Positions 43,271-58,200 are shown, counted from the stretch's first letter. The stretch: 64,000 nucleotides of DNA from Streptomyces olivaceoviridis (GCF_014650115.1 NZ_BMUI01000010.1:186001-250000); one strand, 5' to 3'. The notes: generated by a model not told the origin, from the letters alone. Translations and numbers: made by a program.

Positions 43271-46200
43271 ATGACGGACCTGCACGACAAGCCCGCACCG
43301 GCGTCCTCCCTGCCGCCCCAGGCCGGCCCCGCCGCCGGCGCGTCGCGGAGCGCGGCGGTGCCGGCGCGTCCGACGCTCGGCGAGCTGTTCACCGCGTGGG
43401 TGGCCCGCACCCCGGACGCACCGGCGCTCACCGACGGCCGGCGGACCTGGAGCTACCGTGAACTCGCGGCCCGCGCCGACCGGTTGGCCGTACACCTGAC
43501 CCGGCGAGGAGCCGGGCCCGACCAGATCGTCGCCCTGGTCCTGCCGCGCTCCATGGAGCTGATCGCGGCGGAACTGGCCGTCACCCGGGCAGGTGCCGCC
43601 TTCCTGCCCGTGGACCCGGCCTATCCCGCCGAGCGCCGCGCGCTGATGCTCGCCGACGCCGCGCCCGCCGTCACCCTCGACGATCCGCGCCAGGTCCGCG
43701 CGTTGCTGGACACCGACGACGGCCCAGGACACACGGCCGACGCGGACGCCCCTGTCGACGCCGAGCACGCCGCCTACGTCATCTACACCTCCGGTTCCAC
43801 CGGTACCCCCAAGGGCGTGACCGTCACCCACCGCGGCATCGGCGGCTTCACCGCCGCCGCCGCCGAACGGTACGCGGTGGGCCCCGGCGACCGCGTGCTC
43901 CAGTTCTCCTCGCCGAGCTTCGACGCCTCCGTGCTGGAGCTGTGCGCCTCCGTCCTGTCCGGCGCCACCCTCGTCGTACCGCCGCACGGTCCCTGGCTCG
44001 GCGACGAACTCGCCGCGGTCCTCGACGAGCACCGCATCACCCATGCCCTCATCCCGCCGGCCGCGCTGGCCACCCTGCCGGACCCCGCGCAGGGCACCGC
44101 CCGCCGGCTGCGCACGCTGATCGTCGGCGCCGAGGCATGCCCCGCCTCCCTGGTCGACCTCTGGGCACCCGGCCGCCGCATGATCAACTCGTATGGTCCG
44201 ACCGAGGCCACCATCGTCGCCACCTGGACCGGACCGCTCACCGCCGGTCGGGGCACACCGACGATCGGCGGCGCCCTGCCGCACACCCGGGTGTACGTCC
44301 TCGACGCCGCGCGGCGCCCCGTACCGGCCGGCGCGGACGGCGAGTTGTTCATCGGCGGCGACGCGGTGGCCCGCGGTTACCTGGGCCGCCCCGGACTGAC
44401 CGCCGCCCGGTTCGTCGCCGACCCCTTCGGCCCGCCCGGCGCCCGTCTGTACCGCACCGGGGACCGGGCGCGCTGGACCGCCGACGGGGAACTGGAGTTC
44501 CTGGGCCGGCTGGACCGGCAGGTGAAGATCCGCGGCTTCCGCGTCGAACCGGGCGAGATCGAGGCGGCGTTGCGCCACGCCGGCGCCGGGAGCGTCGGCG
44601 AGGCGGTGGTCGTGGTCCGGGAGGACGAGCCGGGCCACCAACGCCTCGTCGGCTACGTCACCCCGGCCGGGCAGGGTTCCGGCGACCCCACCGCCCCCGC
44701 CGACCCCCCGCACCCCCTCGACCCGGCGGCCCTCCGCTCGGCCGTGGCCGCGGCACTGCCCGCCCACATGGTGCCGTCCGCCGTCGTGGTGCTCGACCGG
44801 ATGCCGCTCACCCCGCAGCACAAGATCGACCGGCGGGCCCTGCCCGCGCCGGAGCGGACCGTCGCGCAGGGCCATGTCGCGCCGCGTTCGGCGGACGAGC
44901 GGGCCCTCGCCCGGATCTGGGCCGAGGTGCTGGGCGTCGACACGGTCGGTGTGACGGACGACTTCTTCGACCTGGGCGGTGAATCGATCCTCGCCGCCCG
45001 TGCGCTGGCCCGGATCCGGGACGAGCTGGGTGTCCGGCTGACCGTCCGGGACGTGTTCACCGCGCGCACGGTCGCCGCCCTGGCCCCCCTGCTGGGCGAT
45101 CCGTCGGCCGCCGCACCGCCGGAGCCGATACCGCCGGCGCCCCGCGACGGCGCCCTGCCGCTGTCCAGCGCGCAGCGGCGGCTCTGGTACCTCGACGACC
45201 TCACCGAGGGCGGCACCGAGTACAACACCGGAGTGTCCCTGCGGCTGCGCGGCCCCCTGGACCCGGACGCGCTGCGCCGCTCCCTGCACCGCCTCGCCGC
45301 CCGCCACGCCTCCCTGCGCACCACGTTCACCACGGCCGACGGGCAGGGCGCCCAGCGTGTCGCGCCGGAGCCGGACCTGCCCCTGCGCACGGCCGACCTC
45401 ACCGGCGTCCCCGACGCGCGCCGCCCGGACGCGGCGGAGGCGCTGCTCACCGAGGAACTGGGCCGCCCCTTCGACCTGGCGGCCGGCCCGCTCACCCGGG
45501 CGCTGCTCGTCCGGCTCGGCGCCGAGGACCACCTGCTGCTCCTGGCCCAGCACCACATCGTCACCGACGGCTGGTCGGTGGGCATCCTCACTCGCGAACT
45601 CGCCGCCCTGTACCACGCGGAGACCACCGGCGAACCCGACGGTCTCGCCCGATCCGCCGTGCAGTACCCGGACTTCGCCGTGTGGGAGCGGCGGCAGCGG
45701 GCCACCGAGGCCGACGCGGCGGATCTGGCCTACTGGAGACGGCACCTGGCGGGCACGCAGCAGCTGGAGCTGCCCACGGACCGGCCGCGTCCCGCCGTGC
45801 GCACCACCGCCGGAGCGGCCCACCGGCACCCGCTCCCCGAGGAGTTGGTGACCCGGCTGCGGCAGCTCGCCGCAGGACGCGGCACCACGCTGTTCACGCT
45901 CTTCGCGGGGGCCTGCGCGCTGCTGTTCTCCCGCTGCTCGGGGCAGCGGGACGTCGCGTTCGGCACCGTCACCACCGGGCGCGGCCGACGCGACCTGGAG
46001 GACGTGCCGGGCTTCTTCGCCAACACGGTGGTGCTGCGGGGCGAGGTCGACGAACGGGCCACCGTGGACCGGTTCGTGGAGAGCGTGCGGACGACCGTAC
46101 TGGACGCCTTCGCCCACGACGGGGTGCCGTTCGACCGGGTGGTCGAGGAGCTGGCCCCGCCCCGCGACCCGAGCCGCACCCCGCTGGTGCAGGCCCTCGT

Positions 46201-49200
46201 CGTGCAGCAGACCGCCCTGTCGGTGCCGCCCCGGTCCGGCGGGCTGCGGCTCGCCGAGCACCCGCTGCCCCGCCCCGCCGCCCGCTTCGACCTGGTCCTG
46301 GAGTTCTCACCGGAGCAGGACGGCGGCTGCGTGCTGACCGCCGAGTTCAACACGGACCTGTTCGACGCCACCACCGTGGCCCGGCTGACCACCCATCTGC
46401 ACCGCCTGCTGGAAGGCATGGCGGACGGACCGGGCCGCACGCTCGCCGAGCTGCCCATGCTCTCGGCCGGGGAACAGCGCACCCTGGTCGACAGCTGGAA
46501 CCCGCCCGCCCGCCGCTCCCGGGACACCCGCCACGGCACGCTGCCCGACCTGTTCCGCGCCCAGGCGGCCCGGACCCCCGGCCGTACCGCCGTCATCTGC
46601 GGCCCGGACCGGCTGGACTACGCCGAGGTCGCCCGGCGCGCCAACCGGCTGGCCCGGCAACTCCTCGCGCGCGGCGCGGGCCCGGAGACCCTGGTCGCGC
46701 TGTGCCTGCCGCGCACCGCCGACCTCGTGCCCGTGCTGTGGGCGGTGCTCGCCTCGGGCGCGGGCTACCTCCCCGTCGACCCCGGGTATCCGGCCGAGCG
46801 CGTCCGCCTCATGCTCGACGACGCCCGGCCCGCCCTCGTCCTCGCCACCCGCGAGACCGCCGCCGCCCTGCCCGCCGACCGCGCTCCCCTGCTCCTGGAG
46901 GACTGCGCCGACCCGGCCGTGCCCGACACGGACGTCACCGACGCCGACCGGCCCCGGCCACTGCTGCCGGACCATCCCGCGTACGTCATCTACACCTCCG
47001 GTTCCACCGGGCGCCCCAAGGGGGTCGTGGTCACCCACCGCACGGTCGCCGCGTTGGCCGCCTGGACGAAGGAGCGGTTCGGCGCCGCCGGCCTGGACCA
47101 TGTGATCGCCTCCACCTCCCTCAACTTCGACGTCTCCGTCTTCGAGCTGCTGTGCCCGCTGACGGCCGGCGGCAGCGTCGAGGTGGTCCCCGACCTGCCG
47201 GCCCTCGCCGACGGCACCGGCCCCCGGCGCGCCGGGCTGCTCAGCGGAGTGCCGTCCGTCGTCTCCCGCCTGATCGCGGGCGGTACGGCACCCGTCGCCG
47301 CCGGCACCGTCGTCCTGGCCGGTGAGGCCCTGCCCGAGCAGACGCTGCGAGACCTGCGCGCCGCCCTTCCCGGGTGCCGTGTCGCCAACGTCTACGGGCC
47401 CACCGAGGCCACCGTGTACGCCACCGCCTGGTTCGCCGGCGACCGGCTGCCCGAGCAGGCCCCGCCCATCGGCGGACCGGTGGCGCTCACCCGGGCCTAC
47501 GTCCTCGACGGCTCCCTGCGGCCCCAACCGGTCGGTGTCACCGGCGAGTTGTACCTCGGAGGCGGCGGTCTGGCCCGCGGCTACCTGCACCGGCCCGGAC
47601 TGACCGCCGCCCGGTTCGTCGCCGACCCCTTCGGCGCGCCGGGGGAGCGCATGTACCGCACCGGCGACCTGGTGCGCCGCCGTGCCGACGGCGCCCTGGA
47701 GTACGTCGGCCGGATCGACCAGCAGGTCAAGGTGCGTGGCTTCCGGATCGAACTGGGCGAGGTGGAGGAGGCGCTGCGCCGCTGCGCGGGCGTCGCCGAG
47801 GCGGCGGCCACCGTCACCACCGACGCCGACGGCCACCGGCGGCTGGCCGGATACGTCGTCCCGGCCGCCGGACAGCGGGTGGAGCCCGAGGCCGTACGCC
47901 GGGAACTCGGCCGTACCCTGCCCGCCTCCATGGTGCCGTCGGCCGTCGTCGTGCTCGACGCCCTGCCGCTCAACCCGAACGGCAAGCTCGACCGCGCCCG
48001 GCTCCCCGACCCGGGCCCCGCCGTGCGCGCGGTGCGGCACGTCGAGCCCCGCACGCCCACCGAGCGCGCGCTCGCCGCGATCTGGGCCGGGGTCCTGCGC
48101 GTGGAACGCGTCGGCGTCGACGACAACTTCTTCGAACTCGGCGGCGACTCGATCCTCAGCATCCAGGTGGTGGCCCGCGCCCGGCAGGAGGGGCTGTCGC
48201 TGACCTCCCGGGACGTCTACCGGCACCAGACGGTCGCCGCCCTCGCCCGCTGCGCCGACGCCGCCCGGGGCCCCCGCGAGGCCGCCCCCGCCCCCGAGGC
48301 GGCCACCGGCCCGGCCCCCCTGACACCCATCCAGCACTGGCTGTTCGACGCCGTCGCCGAGCGCGCCGGCCACTACGCCCAGGCGCTGTCCGTCCGCGTG
48401 CCGGACGACCTGGACCCGGCGGCGCTGGAAGAGGCGCTGAACGACCTGGTCGCCCACCACGACGCCCTGCGCTCCCGCTTCGTCACCGACGACAGCGCCC
48501 CGGGTGTCCGCTGGCACATCGAGGAGCGGGCGCCCCGCCTCCGCCTCGCCCACCACACCGGCCCCGACACGGACACCCCCCACTTCGGCCCCTTCGACCT
48601 CGCCCGGGGCCCGCTGCTGCGGGCCGTGCTGCACGCCGACGGAACCGGCCGCCCCCGCGTCCTGCACCTCGCCGTCCACCACCTGGTGGTCGACGGGGTG
48701 TCCTGGCGGGTGCTGCTGGAGGACCTGGACCGCGCCTACCGGGCCCGCCGGGCCGGCGACGACGGCGCGGCGGCGCTGCCCGCGAAGTCCTCGGCCCTGC
48801 GGGAGTGGGCCCGCCGACTGGCCGCGCACGCGGCGGACGGCGGCTTCGACGACGAACGGGAGTACTGGACCCGGGCCGTTCCGGCAACCGACCCCGTGGT
48901 GCCGGCGACAGACCGCGACGGGGACGCCGCACAGCGCGCCGACACCTACGCCGCACAGCGCGCCGTCACCGTGCGCCTGAGCCCGGAGGACACCTCCGCC
49001 CTGCTGCGCACCCTGCCCGACACCTACCGCACCCAGGCCAACGACGTCCTGCTCAGCGCCCTCGGCCGGGCGCTGTGCGCCTGGAGCGGCCGGGACCGGG
49101 TGGTGGTCGACGTCGAGGGGCACGGCCGCGAGGAGCTCTTCCCCGAGCTGGACATCAGCCGCACGGTCGGCTGGTTCACCACCCGGTACCCCGTCGCGCT

Positions 49201-52200
49201 CGCCGTCCCCGAGGACGCCGGCTGGGACACCGTGCTCAAGCGGGTCAAGGAGCAGCTGCGCGCCGTACCCCGGCACGGTCTGGGCCATGACGCGCTGCGC
49301 CACCTGGCGGACCCCGGAGCGGCGCCGCACACGCCCGAGGCGCAGGTCAGCTTCAACTACCTGGGCCGCATGGGACTGCCGGAGAACCCCGACGGCCTCT
49401 ACCAGGGCACCGTCCGGCCGCTGGAGCTGGACGCCGACCCGGCGGCCGAGCGCCCCCACGCCCTGGAGGTCGTCGGTCAACTCGACGGCGACAGCCTGGA
49501 GTTCACCTGGTTCTACACCGACCGGCTGCACCGCGAGGACACGGTCGCCGACCTGGCGGGCCGCTTCGCCGACGCACTCGCCGACCTGGCCCGGCACGCC
49601 GCCCGGCCGGGAGCCGCCGGGCGCACCCCGTCCGACTTCCCGCTGGCCCGGCTCGACCAGGCCGCCGTGGACCGGATCACCGGCCCGGACCCGGCCGCGG
49701 TCACGGACGTGTACCCGCTCACGCCCACCCAGGCGGGCATGCTCTTCCACGGCCTGTCCCAGGACGACCGCGGCGTCTACTTCCAGCAGCTGACCTTCGT
49801 CCTGGACGGCGTACCCGACCCGCGGGCCCTCGCCGCCGCCTGGCAGCACGTCACCGACCGCACCGAGGTGCTGCGGGCCGGGGTCGTCTGGCAGGACGTG
49901 CCCGAGCCGCTGCTGGTGGTGCGGCGCCACGCGACCGTACCGGTCACCCACCTGGACTGGCGCGACCTGACCGACGGCGAGCGCCGCGCCCGGCTGGACG
50001 ACGTACTGGCCCGCGACCGCGCGGACGGCATCGACCTCGGCCGCGCCCCGCTCCAGCGGCTGCTCCTCGCCCGCCTCTCCGCCACCGAGGTGCGCGTGGT
50101 GTGGTCCTTCCACCATCTGCTCCTGGACGGCTGGAGCCTGTTCCAGGTGCTCTCGGACGTCTTCGCCGACCACGCCGGCGGCGACCCCGGCAGCCTCCCG
50201 GACCGCCCGCCCCACCGCGACTACGTCGACTGGCTGCGCCGGCGCGACCCGGACGCCGCCGAACGGCACTGGCAGCGCCGCCTGTCCGGCCTGACCGAGC
50301 CGACCCCGCTGCCGTACGACCGTGAGCCGCGCGAGGCCCACCGCGCCGAGTCCACGCACGCCGTCCGGGCGACGCTGTCCCCGGCCGCCGGCCGGGCGCT
50401 GGAGGAACTGGCCCGGACCTCCGGCCTGACCCTGAACACCCTGGTGCAGGGCGCCTGGGCGCTGCTGCTGGCCCGGCAGGCGGGCCGGAACGAGGTGGTG
50501 TTCGGCACCACCGTGTCCGGACGGCCGCCCGAGCTGCCCGGCGCCGAGGCCATGACCGGTCTGTTCATCACCACCCTGCCCACCCGCGTCACCGTCCCGG
50601 ACCACGGCACCCTGCTCGACTGGCTGCGCGCGCTCCAGTACGACCAGAGCGAGGACCGGCGCTTCGACCACCTGCCGCTCACCCGGATGCGGGCGTTCAC
50701 CGGACTCCCCGAGCGGGTCGGCCTGTTCGACAGCATCGTCGTCTTCGAGAACTACCCGGTGGACGACGACCTCGCCGCCGCCCACGGACTGCGCCTGAGC
50801 GGTCTGGAGGGCATCGAGACCACCAACTACCCGCTGAGCCTCACCGCCTACCCGGGCACCGGGCTGACCCTGCGCCTCGGCTACGACCCCGAGCTCTTCG
50901 ACGCGGGGACCGCCGAGCGGATGGCCGAGTACCTGACCGTCCTGCTCGCCGGGATGCCCGCCCACTCCGCGCGCCCGCCCGCCCGGCTGCCGCTGCTCAC
51001 CCCCGAGGGCCGCGAACAGGTGCTGCGCGCCTGGAACGACACCGCCACCGAGCTGCCCGACACCACCGTCGCGGACCTCTTCGCCGCGCAGGTGCGCCGT
51101 ACGCCCGACGCGGTCGCCCTGGAGGCCGGTGCCGAGCGCGTGACGTACCGCGAACTCGACGCGCGGGCAGAGCGGTTGGCGGCGCGGCTGGCGGGGCTCG
51201 GGGTACGGCCGGAACGTCCGGTCGGGGTGCTCTTGGACCGCTGCGTGGAGCTGATCGTCACACAGCTGGCGCTCGTCCGCAGCGGCGGGGTGTACGTGCC
51301 GCTGGACGGCCGGGCGCCCGTCGAGCGGCTGCGCCGGACACTCACCGAGGCCGGGGCCGACCTGCTGCTCACCGACGCCGGGTGGGAGCGGACGGCCCGG
51401 GAGGTGCTGCCCGGCGACGATGTCGTGCGCGTGGACGACACCGCCGACGGGGACGCTCCCACGGGTCCGGCCCGTTCCGGCACGGACGGTTTCGCGGCCC
51501 CCGGCCGATCCGGCACCGACGGCCCCGCGGCCCCCGCCGTCCACCCCGACAACGTCCAGTACCTGATGTTCACCTCGGGCTCCACCGGCACCCCCAAGGG
51601 GGTCGCGGTGCGCCAGCGGGACGTCGTCGCGTTCGCCCTGGACCGGGCGTTCGCCGGGCACGACCGGGTCCTCGTGCACTCCCCGCACGCCTTCGACGCC
51701 GCGACCTACGAGGTGTGGGTGCCGCTGCTGCGCGGCGGTACGGCCGTGCTCGCCCCGCCCGCCGACCTGGACACCGCCCTGGTCCGCCGAGCCGTCACGG
51801 AGCAGGGCGTGACCTGCCTGTGGCTGACGGCGGGACTGTTCCGGCTGCTGGCCCAGGAGGACCCCGGCTGCCTGCGCGGCGCCCGTGAGGTCTGGACGGG
51901 CGGCGAGGCCGTGCCGGGCGCGGTCGTGCGCCGGGTGCTGGACGCCTGCCCCGGACTGACCGTCGTGGACGGCTACGGCCCCACCGAGACCACCACCTTC
52001 GCCACCCGCCGCGCCTTCCGCTCCGGCGACCCGCTGTCCGCCGTCCTGCCCATCGGACGCCCGCTGGACAACACCCGCGTGTACGTCCTGGACGCCGCCC
52101 TCCAGCCCCAACCGCCAGGCGTACCCGGCGAGTTGTACGTCGCGGGGGCCGGCCTGGCGCGGGGCTACGCGGGCCGGCCCGGCGCGACCGCCGCCCGCTA

Positions 52201-55200
52201 TGTCGCCGACCCCTTCGGCCCGCCCGGCACGCGGATGTACCGCACCGGCGACATCGTCCGCTGGAGCGCCGACGGCGAGCTGCACTTCGTCGGACGCGCG
52301 GACGACCAGATCAAGATCCGCGGCTTCCGTGTCGAACCCGCCGAGATCGAGGCCCGGCTCACCACCCACCCCGGCGTCGCCGAGGCCGTCGTCTCCCTGT
52401 ACGAGGACGCCGGGCGCAAGCGGCTGGCCGCCCACCTCGTGCCGGCCGAGGGCGCCGAGGTGCCGACCGCCGCCGAACTGCGCGCCCACCTCGCGGGCGG
52501 GCTGCCCGACTACATGCTGCCCGCCGCGTTCGTCACCGTCGCGGAGCTGCCGCTGACGGCGAACGGCAAGGTCGACCGGCGGCGGCTGCCCGCCCCCGAC
52601 TGGTCGGCTGGCGGCGAGCGGGCCCACCGCGCCGCGCGCACCGAGACCGAGCGCGTCCTCGCCGCGATCTGGGCCGAGTTGCTCGGCCTGGAACAGGTCG
52701 GCGTCGACGACAACTTCTTCATGCTGGGCGGCGACTCCATCCTCAGCATCCAGGTGGTCTCCCGGGCCCGCGCCGCGGGGCTCACGCTCACCCCGCGCGA
52801 TCTCTTCCGGCACCCCACGGTGGCCGAACTGGCCGCCGTGGGCGGCGGTGCCGGGCCCGCCGTCGCCGGCACCGGACCGGTCGCCGGACCGGTGGACCTC
52901 ACCCCGATCCAGCACTGGTTCCTGGACCCGCGCCCCGCCCACCCCGACTTCTTCAACCAGTCCGTCGTCATCGAGACGGCCGGCCCGGTGGACGAGGACG
53001 CCCTGCGCCGCGCCCTGACCGCGCTGTGGACCCACCACGACGCCCTGCGCGCCCGGTTCGTCCCCGACGGCGACGCCGGGCTCGCCCGCGACGGTGACGC
53101 CTGGCGCCAGGACGTCGCCGCCGCCGACGGCCCGGTCCCCGACCTGCTCCAGGTCCACGACGCCCGCGCCGAGGAGCTCGTCACGGCCGCGGCCCACGCC
53201 GGACTCCGCCTGGACACCGGCCCGCTGTTCACCGCCCGCCTCTTCACCGCCGACGGCCCCCGGCCCGCCCGGCTGCTGCTGATCGCCCACCACCTGGTGG
53301 TCGACGGGGTCTCCTGGCGGATCCTGCTGGAGGACCTGGAGACCGCCTACCGGCAGGCCGTGTCCGGACAGCCCGTACGGCTGCCCGCCCGCACCACCTC
53401 CGCGCGGGAGTGGGCCCGCCGGCTGCGCGACCACGCCGACACGTTCGCCGCCGGCCGCGCCCACTGGGCAAAGGCCGCCCGGGCCTGCGCCGATCCGCTG
53501 CCCGTGGACGGCGACGGAGGCACCACCACGGCCGGCACCCGGGAGGTGACCGTACGGCTGGACCGCGACAGCACCGACGGCCTCCTGCGCCGCGTCCCCG
53601 GCGTCTACCGCACCCGCGTCGACGACGTCCTGCTCACCGCGCTGGGCCGGGTCCTCGCCGACTGGACCGGCCGCGACACCGTCGCCGTCGGCCTGGAGGG
53701 GCACGGCCGCGAGGACCAGCTCTTCGAGGACGTCGACCTGTCCCGCACGGTCGGCTGGTTCACCTCGCTTCACCCGGTCGCCCTCACCGTCCCCGCCGGG
53801 GACTGGGGCACCGCCCTGAAGTCGGTGAAGGAGCAGCTGCGGGCCGTACCCGACCGGGGACTCGGCTACGGCGTCCTGCGCCACCTGGCCCGCGACGCAT
53901 CGCTCACCGGCACGCCCGCGCCCGGCGTCAGCTTCAACTACCTGGGCCGCTTCGACTGGTCCGCCGAGGGCGGTACCCTGATCGGGGCCGTGCCCGGCGG
54001 CCTCGGCGGCGCGGAGGCGCCCGGCACCGAGCGCCCGCACCTGCTGGACGTCGTGGCCCGGGTGGAGGACGACCGGCTGGAGATCGCCTGGCACTACAGC
54101 GCCGGACGGCACCGCGAGGAGACCGTCACCGCGCTCGCCGAGGGCATGCTGCGGGCCCTCACCGGCATCGTCGCCCACTGCGCCCGCCCGGACGCGGGCG
54201 GCCGTACCCCGTCGGACTTCCCGCTGGCCCGCCTCGACCAGGCCGCCGTGGACCGGATCGCCGGGGACGGCCGGGACGTCGCCGACATCTACCCGCTGAC
54301 GCCGATGCAGGCGGGCATGCTCTTCCACAGCCTGCTGGACCCCGCCGGCCGCACCTACGTCAACCAGGTGCAGCTGGTGCTGTCCGGCGTCACCGACCCG
54401 TACGCGCTCGCCGAGGCGTGGCAGCACACCGCGGACGCCAACCCGGTGCTGCGCACCCGCCTGGTGTGGCAGGAGACCCCGGAACCGCTCCAGGTCGTCC
54501 GGCACCGGGCCACCGTGCCCGTCACCCACCTCGACTGGTCCGGACGGTCCGCCGACCGCGAGGCGCGCGAGCTGGACCGGCTGCTCGCCGAGGACCGGCG
54601 GGCCGGCATCGACCTGGGCACCGCCCCCCTGATGCGGCTGACGCTGATCCGGCTGGCACCGGACCGGGTCCGCCTGCTGTGGACGTTCCACCACGTCCTG
54701 CTCGACGGCTGGAGCGCGGCCCAGGTCTTCGACGAGGTGTGCGAGCGGTACGCGGCCCTCACCTCCGGACGACGCCCGCGGGTGCCCGAGCGCCGGCCCT
54801 TCGCCGACCACCTGCGCCGGCTGGCCGGACGCGACACCGACCAGGCCGAACGGTACTGGCGCGAGGCCCTCGCCGGTTTCCAGGCCCCCACCGAGCTGCC
54901 CCGCGACCGGCGGCCCGCCGAGGCACACCGCGCCTCCTCCTCCGGGTCGGTGCGGACGACCCTCGCCCCGGACGTGTCGGCACGCCTGCGGGACACCGCC
55001 CAGCGGGCCGGGCTGACCCTCAACACGGTCCTCCAGGGCGCCTGGGCGCTGCTGCTGTCCCGCTACGGCGGCGGCGAGGACGTGGTGTTCGGTACGACCG
55101 TCTCCGGGCGGCCCGCCGACCTGCCGGGCGTCACCACGATGGTCGGCCTGTTCATCAACACCCTGCCCACCCGGGCCCGCGTCGACGGGCGGCGCCCGCT

Positions 55201-58200
55201 GCTGGACTGGCTGCGCGACCTCCAGGCCGCCCAGTCCGAGGCCAGGCGCCACGACTCCGTCTCGCTGGCCCAGGTGCAGTCGTGGAGCGAGGTTCCCGGC
55301 GGCACCGGCCTGTTCGACTCCATCGTCGTCTTCGAGAACTACCCCTTCGACGAGGGCGCCCTGGCCCGGCACGGCCTGACCATGGAGCAGGAGCGGGACC
55401 TGGAGCCGACCAACTACCCGCTCAGCGTGGTCGTCGCGCCCGGGGACACCCTGGCCGTGCACCTGGACTACGACCCGGCCGTGTTCGACGCCGCGACGGT
55501 GGAAGGGCTCGGCGAGAGCCTGCGCACCCTGCTGACCGGCATGGCCACCGACCCCGACCGCCGCCTGGCCGACCTGCCGCTGCTGGACCCGGTCGCGGGG
55601 CGGGCGCTGGTCGACCGGTTCGGCGGACGGGTCGCCGAGGCACCGCGCGACACGCTGCCCGAGGCGTTCCGGCGCCAGGCCGAGCGCACCCCGGACGCCC
55701 CGGCCGTCCGCCACGGCGACACGTGCCTGACCTATCGGGAACTCGACGCGCTCTCCAACCGGTTGGCGCGGCTGCTCATCGCCGCCGGTGCCGGGCCCGA
55801 GCGCTTCGTCGCCCTGTGCCTGCCCCGCACCGCCGACCTGGTCGTGGCACTCCTCGCGGTACTGAAGAGCGGCGCGGCCTACCTCCCGGTCGACCCCCAG
55901 TACCCCGCCGAGCGCGTCGCGTTCCTCTTCGAGGACGTACGCCCCGACGCCGTGATCACGGCCACGCAGACCGCCGGACGGCTGCCCGAGGGACGGTTCA
56001 CCCGGATCCTGCTGGACGAGGACCCGGACGCCGGCGTGCCGGACACGCCGGTCGCCGACGGCGAACGGCGCGGCCCGCTGCTGCCCGGACACCCCGCCTA
56101 CGTCATCCACACCTCCGGCTCGACCGGCCGCCCCAAGGGCGTGCTCGTCAGCCACGGGTCCGTGCTGGCCCTGACCGACTGGGCGGCGGCCGAGTTCACC
56201 GGCCGGGGCCTGGCGCACGTGGTGGCCTCGACCTCGCTCAACTTCGACGTGTCGGTGTTCGAGATCTTCTCGCCCCTGCTGTCCGGGGGCTGCGTGGAGG
56301 TCGTCCGCGACCTGCTGGCCCTCGCCGAGCGCCCCGGACCCTGGCGGGCCGGACTGCTCAGCGCGGTGCCGTCGGCCCTGGACCGGCTGCTCGCGGAGGA
56401 CGCCGTACGGATCAGCGCGGACACCGTCGTCCTCGCGGGGGAGGGACTGCCCGCCCGGACCGTACGCCGGGTCCGCGACGCCGTCCCCGGCAGCCGGGTG
56501 CGCAACATCTACGGACCCACCGAGGCCACCGTCTACGCCACGGCCTTCACCTGCGACCCGGCCGACCCCGACCGCGACCCGCCGATCGGCCGGCCGCTCG
56601 GCGGCGCCCGCGCCTACGTCCTGGACGGGCGGATGCGCCCGGTGCCCATCGGGGCGCCCGGCGAACTGTTCCTGGCCGGAACCGGCGTCGCCCGCGGATA
56701 CTTGCGCCGGCCGGGCCTGACCGCGAGCCGCTTCCTGCCCGACCCGTTCGGGCCGCCAGGCAGCCGTATGTACCGCACCGGCGACCTGGTCCGCTGGACG
56801 GCCGACGGCGACCTCGTCTACCTCGGCCGCGGCGACGACCAGGTCAAGGTGCGCGGCTTCCGCATCGAACTCGGCGAGGTGGAGGCGGCGCTGGCCCGCC
56901 ACCCGGCCGTGGCGGCGGCAGCGGCCCGGGTGGTCGAGGACGCGGGCCACCGCCGCCTGGTCGGTTACGCGGTGCCCCGCGAGGCGGTCCTGCCGGACCC
57001 CGCCGAGCTGCGCGCCTTCCTCGCCCGCGGCCTCCCCGACCACCTGGTGCCCGCCCTCGTCGTCCCCTTGGAACGGCTGCCGCTCGGGGCCACCGGGAAG
57101 CTCGACCGGCGGGCGTTGCCCGCGCCGCGGTGGGCCGCCACGGCCACCGGTGAGGCGGGCCGGCCGCCGCGTACCGAGGCCGAGCGCGTCCTCGCGGGCA
57201 TCTGGTCGGAGGTGCTCGGCGTGCCCGAAGTCGGCGCCGACGACAACTACTTCACGCTCGGCGGCGATTCCGTCCTCGGTATCCGGATCGTCTCGGCCGC
57301 CCGCCGGGCCGGGCTGGCCCTGACCCCCCGGCACCTGTTCAGCCACCAGACCCTCGCCGAACTGGCCGCCGTCGCCGAGCGGTCGCCGCACGGCGAGGGA
57401 CCCGGTGCCGCGACCCCCGTCGCCGAGCAGGGCCCGGTGACCGGCGACGCCCCGCTCACCCCCGTACAGCACTGGCTCCTCGACACCCTCACCGGCGACC
57501 CGGCCCACTTCGGCCAGACGGTCGCCTACGAGCTGGCCACGGACCCGGACGAGGATCTGCTGCGGGCCGCCCTGGCCGCCGTACTGGCCCACCACGACGC
57601 CCTGCGGCTGCGCTTCGAGCCGGGCGGGGACGGGCGGTGGCGGCAGTACGGCAGCGCGCCGGGGGATCAGGCCCCGCACCTGGAGGTGCACCGGGGGACC
57701 CCGCCGCACGAGGTGGCCGACGCGCTCGGCGCCGGGTTCGACCTGGCCGGCGGGCCGCTGCTGCGGGCCGCGCTGTGCCGGCCGGACGGCGGCGGCCGGC
57801 CGGTGCTGCTGCTGGCCGCCCACCACCTGGTCGTGGACGCCGTGTCCTGGCGGCTGATCCTGGAGGACCTGGACCTCGCCCACCGCGCCCTGCGGGCCGG
57901 CGAGCGGCCCGCTCTCGGTGCCAAGAGCACCTCGTTCCGGGACTGGGCCCGCCGGCTCGCCGCGCACACCGAGGCGGGCGGCTTCGACGCCGAACTCGCC
58001 CACTGGCAGGGCCTGGACACCGGCACCGTGCTGCCCGCCGACCACCCCGGCGGCGCGAACACCGTCGCCGACGAGGAGAGCGTGACCGCCGGACTGGACG
58101 CCGAGGAGACACGACGGCTGCTCCAGGACGTGCCGGACGTGTACCGCACCCGCGTCAACGACGTCCTGCTGTGCGCGCTGGGCCGGGTCCTGGCCCGCTG

